A stretch of 64,000 nucleotides of DNA from an uncultured Clostridia bacterium (GCA_904393115.1 CAJFMX010000009.1:53494-117493), one strand, 5' to 3'. Positions 34,977-45,677 are shown, numbered from the stretch's first letter. Numbers and translations are program-made. Notes: generated by a model from the letters alone, not told the origin.

Positions 34977-36209
34977 ATGCGTTACGTCATCATCGGCAAT
35001 TCCGCCGCGGCCATCGGCGGGGTGGAGGGCATCCGCCGGGTGGACGCCGCCTCCCCCATCGCGCTGATCTCCGCCGAGCCCCACCACACGTATTCCCGCC
35101 CCCTGATCTCCTACCTGCTCTGGGGCAAGACGGACGAGGAGCGCATGCTCTACCGCCCGCGGGACTACTATGAAAAGATGGGCGTCACGCCCCTGCTGGG
35201 CTGCACGGCGACAAAGATCGACCCCGCAAAGCAGATCGTGCGCCTGGCCGACGGCCGGGACGTCCCCTACGACAAGCTGCTCGTCGCGACCGGCTCGCGC
35301 CCCTTTGTCCCGCCCATGGCGGGCCTGGACCAGGTGGAGAAGAAGTTCTCCTTCCTGACGCTGGACGACGCGCACGCCCTGGCCGCCGCGCTGACCCCGC
35401 TCAGCCGCGTGCTGATCGTTGGCGCGGGGCTCATCGGCACGAAGTGCGCCGAGGGCATCCGCCACCTGTGCCGGAGCCTGACCATCGTGGACATGGCCCC
35501 GCGCATCCTGCCCGCGGTGCTGGACGAGGAGGCTGCCGCCCTCGTGCAGCGGCGCATGGAGGCGCACGGCATCGCCTTCCGCCTCTCGGACAGCGTGGCG
35601 CGGTTCGAAAAGAACCTCGCGCACCTGCAAAGCGGGGCGGAAATCCCGTTTGACGTGCTGGTGCTGGCCGTGGGCGTGCGGCCGCGCACGGAGCTTGTGG
35701 AAGCGGCCGGCGGCAAGGTGGAGCGCGGCATCGTGACCGACGCCTGCCAGCGCACGAGCCTGCCCAACGTCTACGCCGCGGGGGACTGCACGCGCAGCCA
35801 CGACATCAGCACCGGCGCGGACAAGATCCTGGCGATCCTGCCCAACGCCTATCTCCAGGGCGAGACCGCGGGCCGCAGCATGGCCGGCGAGGACGTCCCC
35901 TTTGACAAGGCCATCCCCATGAACGCGGGCGGGTTCTTCGGCCTGCACGTGGTCTCCGCCGGGGACCTGAACGGGGAGAGCGACATCGTGCGCCAGGGCG
36001 GCAGCTACAAGCGCCTGGTCCGCCGGGACGGCCGCCTGGTGGGGTTCCTGCTCGTGGGCGACGTGTCCCGCGCGGGCATCTACACGGCGCTCATCCGCGA
36101 GCAGACGCCGCTTTCCTCCATCGACTACGAACTCATCCGGGAAAAGCCGCAGCTCGCCGCCTTCAGCCGGGCCGAGCGCGCGCACATGTTGGGAGGTGTG
36201 CAAGCATGA
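34977..36209 (+). CDS. FAD-dependent NAD(P)/ferredoxin oxidoreductase
   Basis: 410-residue pyridine-nucleotide-disulphide-type oxidoreductase. FAD fingerprint IIGNSAAAIGG at 4-14, NAD(P) fingerprint LIVGAGLIGTK near 147-157, and VYAAGDCTRS near 268-277. It is the counterpart of GltD but of the nitrite-reductase/rubredoxin-reductase branch. It likely feeds electrons to the polyferredoxin for glutamate synthesis. ATG 34977 has GGAGAGG; the gene overlaps the next by four bases. Confidence 0.88.
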   Translation: MRYVIIGNSAAAIGGVEGIRRVDAASPIALISAEPHHTYSRPLISYLLWGKTDEERMLYRPRDYYEKMGVTPLLGCTATKIDPAKQIVRLADGRDVPYDKLLVATGSRPFVPPMAGLDQVEKKFSFLTLDDAHALAAALTPLSRVLIVGAGLIGTKCAEGIRHLCRSLTIVDMAPRILPAVLDEEAAALVQRRMEAHGIAFRLSDSVARFEKNLAHLQSGAEIPFDVLVLAVGVRPRTELVEAAGGKVERGIVTDACQRTSLPNVYAAGDCTRSHDISTGADKILAILPNAYLQGETAGRSMAGEDVPFDKAIPMNAGGFFGLHVVSAGDLNGESDIVRQGGSYKRLVRRDGRLVGFLLVGDVSRAGIYTALIREQTPLSSIDYELIREKPQLAAFSRAERAHMLGGVQA

Positions 36210-36931
36210 CCTGCATCGACGCAACCGGCCTGAGCTTCCGCCAGGTCAACGAGGCCATCGCCGCCGCAAAGGACGCGGACGTGCTCCTGGAGCACGCGCT
36301 GGGCCAGCGCTACATCGGCGCGGGCTCCGCGGGGCGGCGCATCCGCATCGAGGGCGTTCCGGGCAACGCGCTGGGCGCGTACCTGGACGGCACGCGCATC
36401 GAGGTCGCCGGCAACGCGCAGGACGCCACCGGCGACACCATGAACGATGGCGAGATCGTCATCCACGGCTCCTGCGGGGACGCGGCGGGCTACGCCATGC
36501 GCGGCGGCCGCATCTTCGTGCGCGGCAACGTAGGCTACCGCGCGGGCATCCACATGAAGGCCTACCAGGAAAAGATCCCCGTGCTGATCGTGGGCGGGGA
36601 GGCGGGCAGCTTCCTGGGCGAATACCAGGCCGGCGGCTGCATCGCGGTGCTGGGGTTGGAGACGCGCGGCCGCGCGCCCGTGGGCGACTTCTGCGCCACC
36701 GGCATGCACGGCGGCGTGCTGTACCTGCGGGCCGACGCCCTGCCGGAGGACCTGCCCGCGCAGGTCATGGCCGTGCAGGCGGAGGAAGCGGACCTCGCCT
36801 TCCTGCGGCCGCACGTGGCGGACTTCTGCCGCGCCTTCTCCCTGGACATGGCGCAGGTCATGGACCACCGGTTCTACGTCCTGCGCCCGAACACGCACAA
36901 CCCCTACCACCGCCTTTACACGCAGAACTAG
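36206..36931 (+). CDS. Glutamate synthase GXGXG (gltB3) domain protein
   Basis: 241-residue beta-helix corresponding to the C-terminal domain of GltB (COG0070). Repeats include GSAGRRIRIEGVPGNALGAY and GNAQDATGDTMNDGEIVIHG followed by GSCGDAAGYAMRGGRIFVRG. It has a structural role linking amidotransferase and synthase sites. ATG overlaps the preceding stop (ATGA) and is preceded by GGGAGG. It completes a glutamate synthase encoded as separate domains. Confidence 0.92.
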   Translation: MTCIDATGLSFRQVNEAIAAAKDADVLLEHALGQRYIGAGSAGRRIRIEGVPGNALGAYLDGTRIEVAGNAQDATGDTMNDGEIVIHGSCGDAAGYAMRGGRIFVRGNVGYRAGIHMKAYQEKIPVLIVGGEAGSFLGEYQAGGCIAVLGLETRGRAPVGDFCATGMHGGVLYLRADALPEDLPAQVMAVQAEEADLAFLRPHVADFCRAFSLDMAQVMDHRFYVLRPNTHNPYHRLYTQN

Positions 36932-37025
36932 GGATTGTATAATTGGGAAAAAACAACCCCTTTCTTCCCAAGATGGACCGCTTTTCGGGGGCAAACCCCG
37001 TCCCCGCGCAAGGGAGGGCGCAAGC

Positions 37026-38246
37026 ATGAGCAATACCGACAACGAAGTGCTGCAATTCGTCATCGACAACGACGTCAAGTTCATCCGCCTGGCGTTCTGC
37101 GACGTCTACGGCACGCTGAAGAACATCTCCATCATGGCCGAGGAGCTGCCCCGCGCCTTTGAATACGGCGTGGCCTTTGACGCCGGGCTCGTGGACGGCT
37201 TTGCGGACCTGCCGCGCGCGGACCTCGTGCTGCACCCGGACGCCTCCACCCTGGAGGTGCTGCCCTGGCGGCCGCAGACCGGGCGCGTGGCCCGCTTCTA
37301 CTGCGACATCACCACCGGCGAGGGCGAGCCCTTTGAGCAGGACGGCCGCCAGATCCTCCGCCGCGCGCTGCAGGCGCTGCTGGAGGAGGGGTATACCGCG
37401 CGCGTGGGCGCCAAGTGCGAGTTCTACCTCTTCCGCCTGGACGAAAACGGCGACCCGACGCCCATCCCGCACGACCGCGCGGGCTTCCTGGACGTCGCGC
37501 CCCTGGACCGCGGGGAGAACGTGCGCCGCGACATCTGCCTGACGCTGGAGGAGATGGGCATCCGCCCCCTGTCCTCGCACCACGAGATGGGCCCCGGCCA
37601 GAACGAGATCTCCATCGCGCCCGCCGACCCCATGACCGCGGCGAACCACTGCGTGACGTTCCGGAACCTGGTGGGCGCCATCGCGGCGCGCAACGGGCTC
37701 TATGCGGACATGGGGCCCAAGCCCCTGCCGGAGGAGAACGGCAGCGGCTTCCACATCAACTTCTCCCTGAGCCGCGCCGGGCGGAGCCTGTTTCTGCCCC
37801 AGGCGGACGGGGCGCTCTCGCCCGAGGCGCAGAGCTTCATCGCGGGCGTGCTTTCCCACATGCCGGAGATGACCGTGTTCTGCAACGCGGCCTCCGCCTC
37901 CTATGCGCGGCTGCTGGGCAAAAACGCGTCCAAGGGCGTGGGCTGGAGCCGCATGGGCCGCGGCCAGATCCTGCGCCTGCCCCCGCCGCAGGGGGACTCG
38001 GCGCGCATCGAGCTGCGCTCGCCGGACAACCTCTGCAATCCCTACATCGTCTACGCGCTGACGCTCCTTGCGGGCCTGGACGGCATTCACCGCCAGCTCC
38101 CGCTCCCGGAGCCGGAGACCGCCCTTGGCGCGGCCCTGCCCACGAGTTTGCAGGAGGCCGCCGCCCTTGCCGCCGCCTCGCCCTTTCTGCAGGCGGCCCT
38201 GCCCAGCCACACGCTGGCGGCCTATGCGCGCGCCACGGCGCGCTGA
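37026..38246 (+). CDS. Glutamine synthetase, type I family, short form
   Basis: 406-residue GSI-family protein. It has the beta-grasp start VKFIRLAFCDVYGTLKNI, KCEFYLF (metal Glu), SHHEMGPGQNEISIAPAD, NGSGFHINFSLS and the ATP-site region RIELRSPDNLCNPYIVYA. It is about 40 residues shorter than usual GlnA and no adenylylation-loop Tyr was recognised. It could be a real synthetase or a gamma-glutamyl-type relative. GGGAGGG precedes the ATG. A TATAAT near 36938-36943 may give a secondary promoter within the 95-base gap. Confidence 0.9.
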   Translation: MSNTDNEVLQFVIDNDVKFIRLAFCDVYGTLKNISIMAEELPRAFEYGVAFDAGLVDGFADLPRADLVLHPDASTLEVLPWRPQTGRVARFYCDITTGEGEPFEQDGRQILRRALQALLEEGYTARVGAKCEFYLFRLDENGDPTPIPHDRAGFLDVAPLDRGENVRRDICLTLEEMGIRPLSSHHEMGPGQNEISIAPADPMTAANHCVTFRNLVGAIAARNGLYADMGPKPLPEENGSGFHINFSLSRAGRSLFLPQADGALSPEAQSFIAGVLSHMPEMTVFCNAASASYARLLGKNASKGVGWSRMGRGQILRLPPPQGDSARIELRSPDNLCNPYIVYALTLLAGLDGIHRQLPLPEPETALGAALPTSLQEAAALAAASPFLQAALPSHTLAAYARATAR

Positions 38247-38279
38247 CCCCCCGCGTCGCTTGAGAAAGGAGCGAAAAGC

Positions 38280-38849
38280 ATGGTAAGTGCGCTGCTCGTC
38301 TCCAGCTCGGAAAAGGGGCGGGAGATGCTCCGGGAGCTCATGCGCGGCGTGCCCGAGATCAGCCCCGCCGTCGCCGCCAGCGGCGCAGAGGCCCGCCGGC
38401 TCGCCGCCGAGGTGGAGTACGACCTCGTCGTCATCAACGCCCCCCTTTCCGACGAGTTGGGGGACGGCCTTTCCTGCACGCTGGCGATGGATACCTCCGC
38501 GGGCATCCTGCTGCTCGTGCGCGCCGAGACCGCGGACGAAATCGCCGAAAAGGTCGAGGACGTGGGCGTGATGGTCCTGGGCAAGCCCCTCGGCCGCGCG
38601 ATGTTCTACCAGGCGCTCAAGATGGTTGCCGCGGCGCGCCGGCGCGTGCTGGGCCTCAAGCAGGAGAACCGCAAGCTGCAGAGCAAGATCGAGGAGATCC
38701 GCCTGGTGGACCGCGCCAAGTGCATGCTGATCCAATACCTCTCCATGACCGAGTCCCAGGCGCACCGCTACATCGAAAAGCAGGCGATGGACCGCCGCGT
38801 CACCCGCGGCGAGGTCGCCCGCTCCATCCTGGGGCTCTACGATCCATAA
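38280..38849 (+). CDS. ANTAR-domain response regulator (RNA antiterminator)
   Basis: 189 residues. The N-terminal receiver-like fold (1-110) has YDLVVINAPLSDE where the phospho-acceptor Asp normally stands, so it is probably a pseudo-receiver. A coiled linker (LKQENRKLQSKIEEIR) leads to the ANTAR domain at about 137-187 (AKCMLIQYLSMTESQAHRYIEKQAMDRRVTRGEVARSIL), which binds hexaloop RNA hairpins and blocks terminators. It ends the GOGAT-GS operon; likely targets are the leaders at 31608-31653 and 31821-31893. A sensing partner is not visible. Confidence 0.93.
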   Translation: MVSALLVSSSEKGREMLRELMRGVPEISPAVAASGAEARRLAAEVEYDLVVINAPLSDELGDGLSCTLAMDTSAGILLLVRAETADEIAEKVEDVGVMVLGKPLGRAMFYQALKMVAAARRRVLGLKQENRKLQSKIEEIRLVDRAKCMLIQYLSMTESQAHRYIEKQAMDRRVTRGEVARSILGLYDP

Positions 38850-40568
<1,719 letters not shown>

Positions 40569-40593
40569 TTTCCATTCAAAACGCCCTCGTTTT

Positions 40594-40627
40594 CGCCTCG
40601 CTTTCGGGAAGAGCGAGGCGTTTTTTT
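40594..40627 (+). terminator. pyrG terminator
   Basis: CGCCTCGCT...AGCGAGGCG stem with a GGGA-containing loop and seven T. Confidence 0.88.
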
Positions 40628-40743
40628 GTGCTTTTCATGCAGAAATTCCCGCAGGCAAGCCAGTCAAAAAATCGCAATATTGTTAAAACTGCCGCAAAAA
40701 AACCACCTGAGTTAATTTAGAATTCATATTGTTAAAAAAAGTG

Positions 40744-40775
40744 TTGCATAACTTCAAGAGAAATAGTATACTATT
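40744..40775 (+). promoter_or_regulatory. Promoter with overlapping operator palindrome for the GntR/LacI-type regulator
   Basis: TTGCAT (40744-40749), 17 bases, TATACT (40767-40772). The -10 lies inside the perfect palindrome AATAGTATACTATT (40762-40775), a plausible autoregulatory site. The surrounding 40628-40760 is AT-rich and carries no gene. Confidence 0.72.
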
Positions 40776-40849
40776 CCCGTCAGCAAATCCAAATCTTTCC
40801 AGGAACCATACCGACGGGCCGCGCGCCTGCAGAAGGGACGGCCAGCACA

Positions 40850-41944
40850 ATGGACAACCCCAAGAATCTCCCGCTCTACCAGGCCATCTTCGACCACTAC
40901 CGCAAGCGAATCGAGAGCGGCATGCTCGTTCCGGGCGATCCGCTCCCTTCGGAGGCGCAGATGGCGCAGCTCTACGGCGTCTCCAACATCACGGCGCGGC
41001 GCGCGCTCAACGAGCTCAAGCGCCAGGGCTTGGCCGTGCGCGAGCGGGGCCGCGGCAGCTTTGTGGCAAATCCCTCCGCGGGCAAGCCTTCCTCGGAACA
41101 GATGGACCGCGTGATGCTGATCTTTCCCAAGGACAGCCACTATACCAAGGCCGCGGAGTTCATCGCAACGCTCTACACGCTTCTGGAGCGGCGCGGATAC
41201 TACCTCGGCGTTCACTTTTCGGACGACAGCGAGGCCCGCGAGGGCGAGCTGCTCCGCCAGGCCCTCGCCGAGCAGGCCAAGGGCATCCTCCTGTATCCGG
41301 TTTCCTCCCTGGGAAACGTCCCGGCGCTCCTGCTGATCCGGGAGATGCGCCTGCCGCTGGTGCTGATCGACCGCGCGCACCTGGTGCAGGGCTTTCCGGT
41401 TGCCGTGAGCGACAATGTGTCCGGCGGGCGGATGCTGGCGGACTACCTGCTCTCCCGCGGATACGAGCAGATTCTCTTTGTGACAAACCGCCCGCTTTCC
41501 TCCGCGACCTCGCTGCGCGACCGGTACCATGGCTACGTCATGGCGCTGCTGCACTCGGGGCGCAGCGTGCGCGACACCTCGCTGCTCCTGCTGGAGAACG
41601 CGGAGCGGATGGACACCCCGGCGCATCAGAACCTGCTGGCCTATCTGCACAGCGCGCGGCGCCCGGTCGCCCTGATGTGCGCGACGGATCCGATCGCCGT
41701 GTCCCTTTTGCCCTTTCTGCAGGCGAACGGCCTGCGCGTGCCGGAGGACGTGGCGGTGACGGGGTTTGACAACCTGCAGCTTTCGGCGCGGACCTCTCCG
41801 GCGCTGACGACGGTGCAGCAGGACTTTTCCGCCCTGGCCCAGATCAGCGGCGAGCTCCTTTTGACCGCCATGGAGGGCGGCGGCGCGCCGGCGAAGCTCC
41901 GCCAGACGCCCGTGTCCCTCGTGGTGCGCGAGAGCACCCGGTGA
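40850..41944 (+). CDS. GntR-type regulator with LacI-like sugar-binding domain
   Basis: 364-residue hybrid like AraR: GntR winged helix at about 6-75 (GDPLPSEAQMAQLYGVSNITARRALNELKRQGL) joined to a periplasmic-binding-like effector domain (about 85-364; YEQILFVTNRPL, VAVTGFDNLQLS). It likely represses the adjacent sugar transporter and releases DNA on sugar binding. GAAGGGA lies 12 bases before the ATG, slightly far. The transporter genes begin 62 bases downstream, after an ATGCCG/CGGCAT inverted repeat. Confidence 0.9.
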   Translation: MDNPKNLPLYQAIFDHYRKRIESGMLVPGDPLPSEAQMAQLYGVSNITARRALNELKRQGLAVRERGRGSFVANPSAGKPSSEQMDRVMLIFPKDSHYTKAAEFIATLYTLLERRGYYLGVHFSDDSEAREGELLRQALAEQAKGILLYPVSSLGNVPALLLIREMRLPLVLIDRAHLVQGFPVAVSDNVSGGRMLADYLLSRGYEQILFVTNRPLSSATSLRDRYHGYVMALLHSGRSVRDTSLLLLENAERMDTPAHQNLLAYLHSARRPVALMCATDPIAVSLLPFLQANGLRVPEDVAVTGFDNLQLSARTSPALTTVQQDFSALAQISGELLLTAMEGGGAPAKLRQTPVSLVVRESTR

Positions 41945-42006
41945 ACGACTTACGATTTATATGCCGCACAGCCGGCATGTAAAATACAAAATGAGGAGGA
42001 TTCAAC

Positions 42007-43503
42007 ATGAAAAAGGTACTGTCACTCGTGCTGGCGCTCCTGATGGTGCTGGCGCTGGCCGCCTGCTCCGCCCCGGCGGAGAGCACGCCTGCGGACGACG
42101 GCGGCGCGGCCGCCCAGACCCCGGCAGACGACGGCGGCGACGCGGCCGAAGAGCCCGCTGCCGAAGGCGAGCCCATCGAAATCTCCGTGCGCGGCCTGCC
42201 CAAGGAGACCGACACCGCGGGCAAGCAGATCATGGAAACGCGCCTTGCGACCATGAAGGAGAAGTATCCGAACGTGACCGTCGAGGTCGTGGACTTCCCC
42301 TATGACGTCAACACCTTCCTGCCCAAGGCGGCCTCGGGCCAGCTGCCCACGCTCTACAACACCTTCTTCACCGAGGCCAACAAGATCATCTCCCAGGGCT
42401 TCGCGCTGGACATCACGGACCTGATGAACGAGTGGGGCTACACCGACAAGGTCAACCCTGCCTATCTGGAGCTGATCTCCCGCGACGGCAAGATCTACGG
42501 CCTGCCCTCCAGCGGCTACGCGCTGGGCATGTGGTACAACGTGGAGATGTTCAAGGCTGCGGGCCTGGTCGATGAGAACGGCAATCCCACCTACCCCACC
42601 AACTCCACCGAGCTTGCCGAGATGGCGGTGAAGATCAAGGAGGCCACCGGCTACAAGGCGTACTTCTTCCCGACGAAGAACAACCAGGGCGGCTGGATGT
42701 TCACCCAGCTCGTCTGGTCCTTCGGCGGCGACATGGAGCAGTATGACGAGGAGAACGACACCTACACCGCGATCTTCAACTCCCAGGAGGCTGTCGACGC
42801 GCTGCAGTGGCTCAAGGACATGCGCTGGAAGTACGACGTTGTGCAGGACAACATCCTCTGCGACACGACCGAGGCGCACAAGCTCTTCGCGCTGGACCAG
42901 ATCGCCATGGCGCAGATGGCCCAGGACCAGCTCAATAACTCTGTCACCAACTACAACGGCGACATCACCCACTTCGGCATGGGCACCATCGTCCCCGGCG
43001 ACAACGGCAAGGGCAAGAGCATCGGCCTGCTGGGCGGCACCTTTGAGGTCATCGCGCCCAACGCCACGGCGGAACAGGCCAACGCCTGCTTCCAGTGGAT
43101 GGAGCTGGAGGGCACCACCCCGAACCTGACCGAGGAGACGCTGCAGTCCTTCGCGGACAACGCCATGGTGGACCAGGAGAACGGCAAGCTGGTCGGCGTG
43201 CTGGGCCTGCCCGCCTGGACGGATCCCGACTACATCAGCCAGCGCAAGGCCGCCATCGAGCCCTACGTCACCGTCGACCTTGAGCTGTACAAGCCCTACA
43301 CCGACGCCTGCGAGAACGGCACCTACGAGCTGCACGCCGAGCCGCCGGTCTACTGCCAGGAGATGTACAAGATCCTCGACTCCTGCGTGCAGGCGGTCCT
43401 GACCGACGAAAACGCGGATCCGCAGGCGCTGCTGGACAAGGCCGCCGAGGACTTCCAGCGCGACTACCTGGATAAGTACAACTCCGGCGCCGAGGCGCAG
43501 TAA
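42007..43503 (+). CDS. Extracellular solute-binding lipoprotein of a CUT1 sugar ABC transporter
   Basis: 498 residues. The signal peptide ends in LAAC (lipid Cys20), an acidic Ala/Asp linker follows, then a two-lobed carbohydrate-binding protein (VEVVDFPYDVNTFLPKAASGQLPTLYN; DGKIYGLPSSGYALGMWYNVEMFKAAGL). It captures an oligosaccharide outside the cell. Regulator upstream and two permeases downstream. GAGGAGG precedes the ATG. The substrate cannot be deduced from the sequence. Confidence 0.93.
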   Translation: MKKVLSLVLALLMVLALAACSAPAESTPADDGGAAAQTPADDGGDAAEEPAAEGEPIEISVRGLPKETDTAGKQIMETRLATMKEKYPNVTVEVVDFPYDVNTFLPKAASGQLPTLYNTFFTEANKIISQGFALDITDLMNEWGYTDKVNPAYLELISRDGKIYGLPSSGYALGMWYNVEMFKAAGLVDENGNPTYPTNSTELAEMAVKIKEATGYKAYFFPTKNNQGGWMFTQLVWSFGGDMEQYDEENDTYTAIFNSQEAVDALQWLKDMRWKYDVVQDNILCDTTEAHKLFALDQIAMAQMAQDQLNNSVTNYNGDITHFGMGTIVPGDNGKGKSIGLLGGTFEVIAPNATAEQANACFQWMELEGTTPNLTEETLQSFADNAMVDQENGKLVGVLGLPAWTDPDYISQRKAAIEPYVTVDLELYKPYTDACENGTYELHAEPPVYCQEMYKILDSCVQAVLTDENADPQALLDKAAEDFQRDYLDKYNSGAEAQ

Positions 43504-43561
43504 TTCCCACTTCTCTTCCCCATGGGCCTTCCACGGGGCGGCGAAAATACAAGATCCTGCG

Positions 43562-43590
43562 GGGGGAGGGCGGCCTGCCCTCCCCCTTTT
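43562..43590 (+). terminator. Attenuating hairpin between binding protein and permeases
   Basis: Perfect 10-bp stem GGGGGAGGGC/GCCCTCCCCC with a five-base loop and TTTT. It would lower permease expression relative to the abundant binding protein. Confidence 0.78.
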
Positions 43591-43659
43591 ACAGAACGCC
43601 ATTGACCCGCTTCGGCCTTCGCCTTGCGGGGCAAAATCCACAAGCAAGGGGGATGAACC

Positions 43660-44571
43660 ATGCAACTCGTCACGGGCAAGAAAAAACCCCTCGTCAAGCG
43701 CTTTGCGCACGCTTTCCGGCAGGACGTCGGCGCCTGGGTGCTGATGCTGCCGAGCCTGATCCTCTTTATCTTCTTCGTCTGGCAGCCGCTGGTCAACGGC
43801 CTGATCCTTTCCCTGTTTGAGACCAAGGGCTTTGATCCTGTGCGCTTCATCGGCCTGCAGAATTTTATTGACGTTGTACAGGAATCGTCCTTCCGGGCCG
43901 CGGTGATAAACACGTTCAAGTACACGCTCTGGTCGCTCGTCCTGGGCTTCCCGCTGCCGATCCTCACCGCCGTGATGCTCAACGAGGTCAAGCGCTTCAA
44001 GGCGTTTTTCCGCTTCACGGTCTACTTTCCCTCCATCGTTCCGGGCGTTGCCGCGGCCATCCTGTGGTCGCTGATCTACCACCCGACCTCCGGCCTGCTC
44101 AACTCGCTCCTGTCCGTCTTTGGCGTCGACGCCATCCCCTGGCTGCAGAACCAGAACCTGGTCATCCCCTGCATCGTCATCATGATGACCTGGAAGGGCT
44201 TTGGCTCCACCGCCATTTTGTACCTTGCGAGCCTGCAGGGCGTCAACCAGGAGCTGTATGAGGCGGCGATGATCGACGGCGCCGGCGTGTTCCGCAAGTT
44301 CTGGAACATCACGCTGCCCTCGATCTCGGGGATGTTCTCCCTGATGCTGGTCATGCAGATCATCGGCGTGTTCCAGGTCATGTACGAGCCGCTCACCATG
44401 ACGGACGGCGGCCCGAACAACGCCTCCATCTCTCTTATGCTCACCAGCTACTTCTACGGCTTCCGCTTCTACCAGGCGGGCAGGGCCGCGGCGGTGGGCA
44501 CCATCACCTTCCTGTTCCTGATCGGCCTGACCTTCCTCTACTTCTACCTGCAGCGCAAGAACGACAACTGA
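43660..44571 (+). CDS. Sugar ABC transporter permease (MalF/UgpA type)
   Basis: 303-residue membrane permease with six helices. The EAA loop that docks the ATPase reads LYEAAMIDGAGVFRKFWNITLPSI (about residues 203-226). The first helix follows a basic start MQLVTGKKKPLVKRF. AAGGGGG precedes the ATG. Forms a heterodimer with the next gene's product. No ATPase gene is present here, so a shared MsmK-like ATPase elsewhere is likely. Confidence 0.95.
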   Translation: MQLVTGKKKPLVKRFAHAFRQDVGAWVLMLPSLILFIFFVWQPLVNGLILSLFETKGFDPVRFIGLQNFIDVVQESSFRAAVINTFKYTLWSLVLGFPLPILTAVMLNEVKRFKAFFRFTVYFPSIVPGVAAAILWSLIYHPTSGLLNSLLSVFGVDAIPWLQNQNLVIPCIVIMMTWKGFGSTAILYLASLQGVNQELYEAAMIDGAGVFRKFWNITLPSISGMFSLMLVMQIIGVFQVMYEPLTMTDGGPNNASISLMLTSYFYGFRFYQAGRAAAVGTITFLFLIGLTFLYFYLQRKNDN

Positions 44572-44590
44572 CGAAAGGAGGGAACGCCTC

Positions 44591-45514
44591 ATGTCTGAAA
44601 TCGTACAGAGCAAATTCGACAAGAAAAAAGACGCCCAGGCCATGGGCATCATCAGCAAGTTTGACATGCAGAACCCGAGTGTCAAGGTGCTCTACGGCCT
44701 GATCTGGTTCTTCCTGATCCTCGCGGTGCTGCTTTGCTTCGTGCCGCCGCTGTGGTGCATGACCTCGGCGCTGAAGGACAGCCGGGAGTTCTTCTCCGTC
44801 CCCGCCACCATCATCCCCCGCTCCTTCCACCCGGAAAAGCTGTGGGAGACCTGGGAGATGCTCAACTTCGGCCAGGCCTACATCAACACGGTCATCGTGC
44901 TGTGCGGCTCGCTGGTGATGTCCCTTGTGTGCAACGGCATGATGGGCTATGTGCTCTCGCGCCTGCGCCCGCGCGGCTATAAGCTCGTGCTCTCCCTGGT
45001 GCTGTGGACGCTGATGCTGCCGCAGTCCGTCAGCCAGGTTCCCCTGTTCAAGAACTTCCTCTCCCTGCCGATCCTGGGGATCAACATCACGGAAAGCTAC
45101 CTGCCCATGTGGCTGCTGGCCGGGGCGAACGCGTTCTACGTGCTGATCTTCAAGTCCTTCTTTGACAGCATTCCCCAGTCCCTGATCGAGGCTGCGCGCC
45201 TGGACGGCTGCACGAACCTGGGCATCTTCTTCCGCGTGATGCTGCCGCTGTCCAAGCCCGTGCTCATGGTCATCGCCATCTTCACCATCAACGCGAGCTG
45301 GTCCGACTTCTTCTGGCCCTACCTCGTTCTCGGTTCCCGGTCGGAGCTCTACACCGTCATGGTCAAGATCTTCTACATGGCCGGCTCCTCGGGGTATTCG
45401 GAGGACATCCAGGTCGTGGCGCTGATCTTCACCATCATCCCGCCGACGATCCTGTTCCTGTTCTTCCAGCGGTACATCATGTCGGGCTTCACGCTCTCGG
45501 GCATCAAGGGCTAG
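44591..45514 (+). CDS. Sugar ABC transporter permease (MalG/UgpE type)
   Basis: 307-residue partner permease with six helices and the EAA loop LIEAARLDGCTNLGIFFRVMLPLS near residues 197-220; the terminal motif QRYIMSGFTLSGIKG is characteristic of CUT1 MalG proteins. GAAAGGAGG lies before the ATG, 19 bases after the MalF-type gene. Last gene of the transporter operon, followed by a terminator. Confidence 0.95.
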   Translation: MSEIVQSKFDKKKDAQAMGIISKFDMQNPSVKVLYGLIWFFLILAVLLCFVPPLWCMTSALKDSREFFSVPATIIPRSFHPEKLWETWEMLNFGQAYINTVIVLCGSLVMSLVCNGMMGYVLSRLRPRGYKLVLSLVLWTLMLPQSVSQVPLFKNFLSLPILGINITESYLPMWLLAGANAFYVLIFKSFFDSIPQSLIEAARLDGCTNLGIFFRVMLPLSKPVLMVIAIFTINASWSDFFWPYLVLGSRSELYTVMVKIFYMAGSSGYSEDIQVVALIFTIIPPTILFLFFQRYIMSGFTLSGIKG

Positions 45515-45558
45515 TCTGTTTTCCACCATTCCCCTTGCCAATTCCTCCCGCGCTCTTG

Positions 45559-45595
45559 CCGGAGGGAAGCGCCGTCGCGCTCCCCTCCGGTTTTT
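45559..45595 (+). terminator. Terminator of the sugar transporter operon
   Basis: CCGGAGGG/CCCTCCGG arms (45559-45566, 45583-45590) enclosing a shorter GCG/CGC stem, followed by five T. Confidence 0.82.
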
Positions 45596-45677
45596 CCATT
45601 TTTTAACCCAAAAAGCGCGGTGCAAGCCAAAAAGGGATGGTGCTTTCCCGCGCGAACGGTTATGATAGAAGGAGAAA

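Noticed and set aside
36932..37025. A third ANTAR leader before the short glutamine synthetase
   Set aside because: Hairpins such as TTGGGAA/TTCCCAA and CGGGG/CCCCG exist, but none has a six-base loop with A1 and G4, and no terminator overlaps.
41945..42006. ATGCCG-CACAGC-CGGCAT hairpin as an ANTAR target
   Set aside because: The six-base loop lacks A1 and G4 and there is no overlapping terminator; an operator is more likely.
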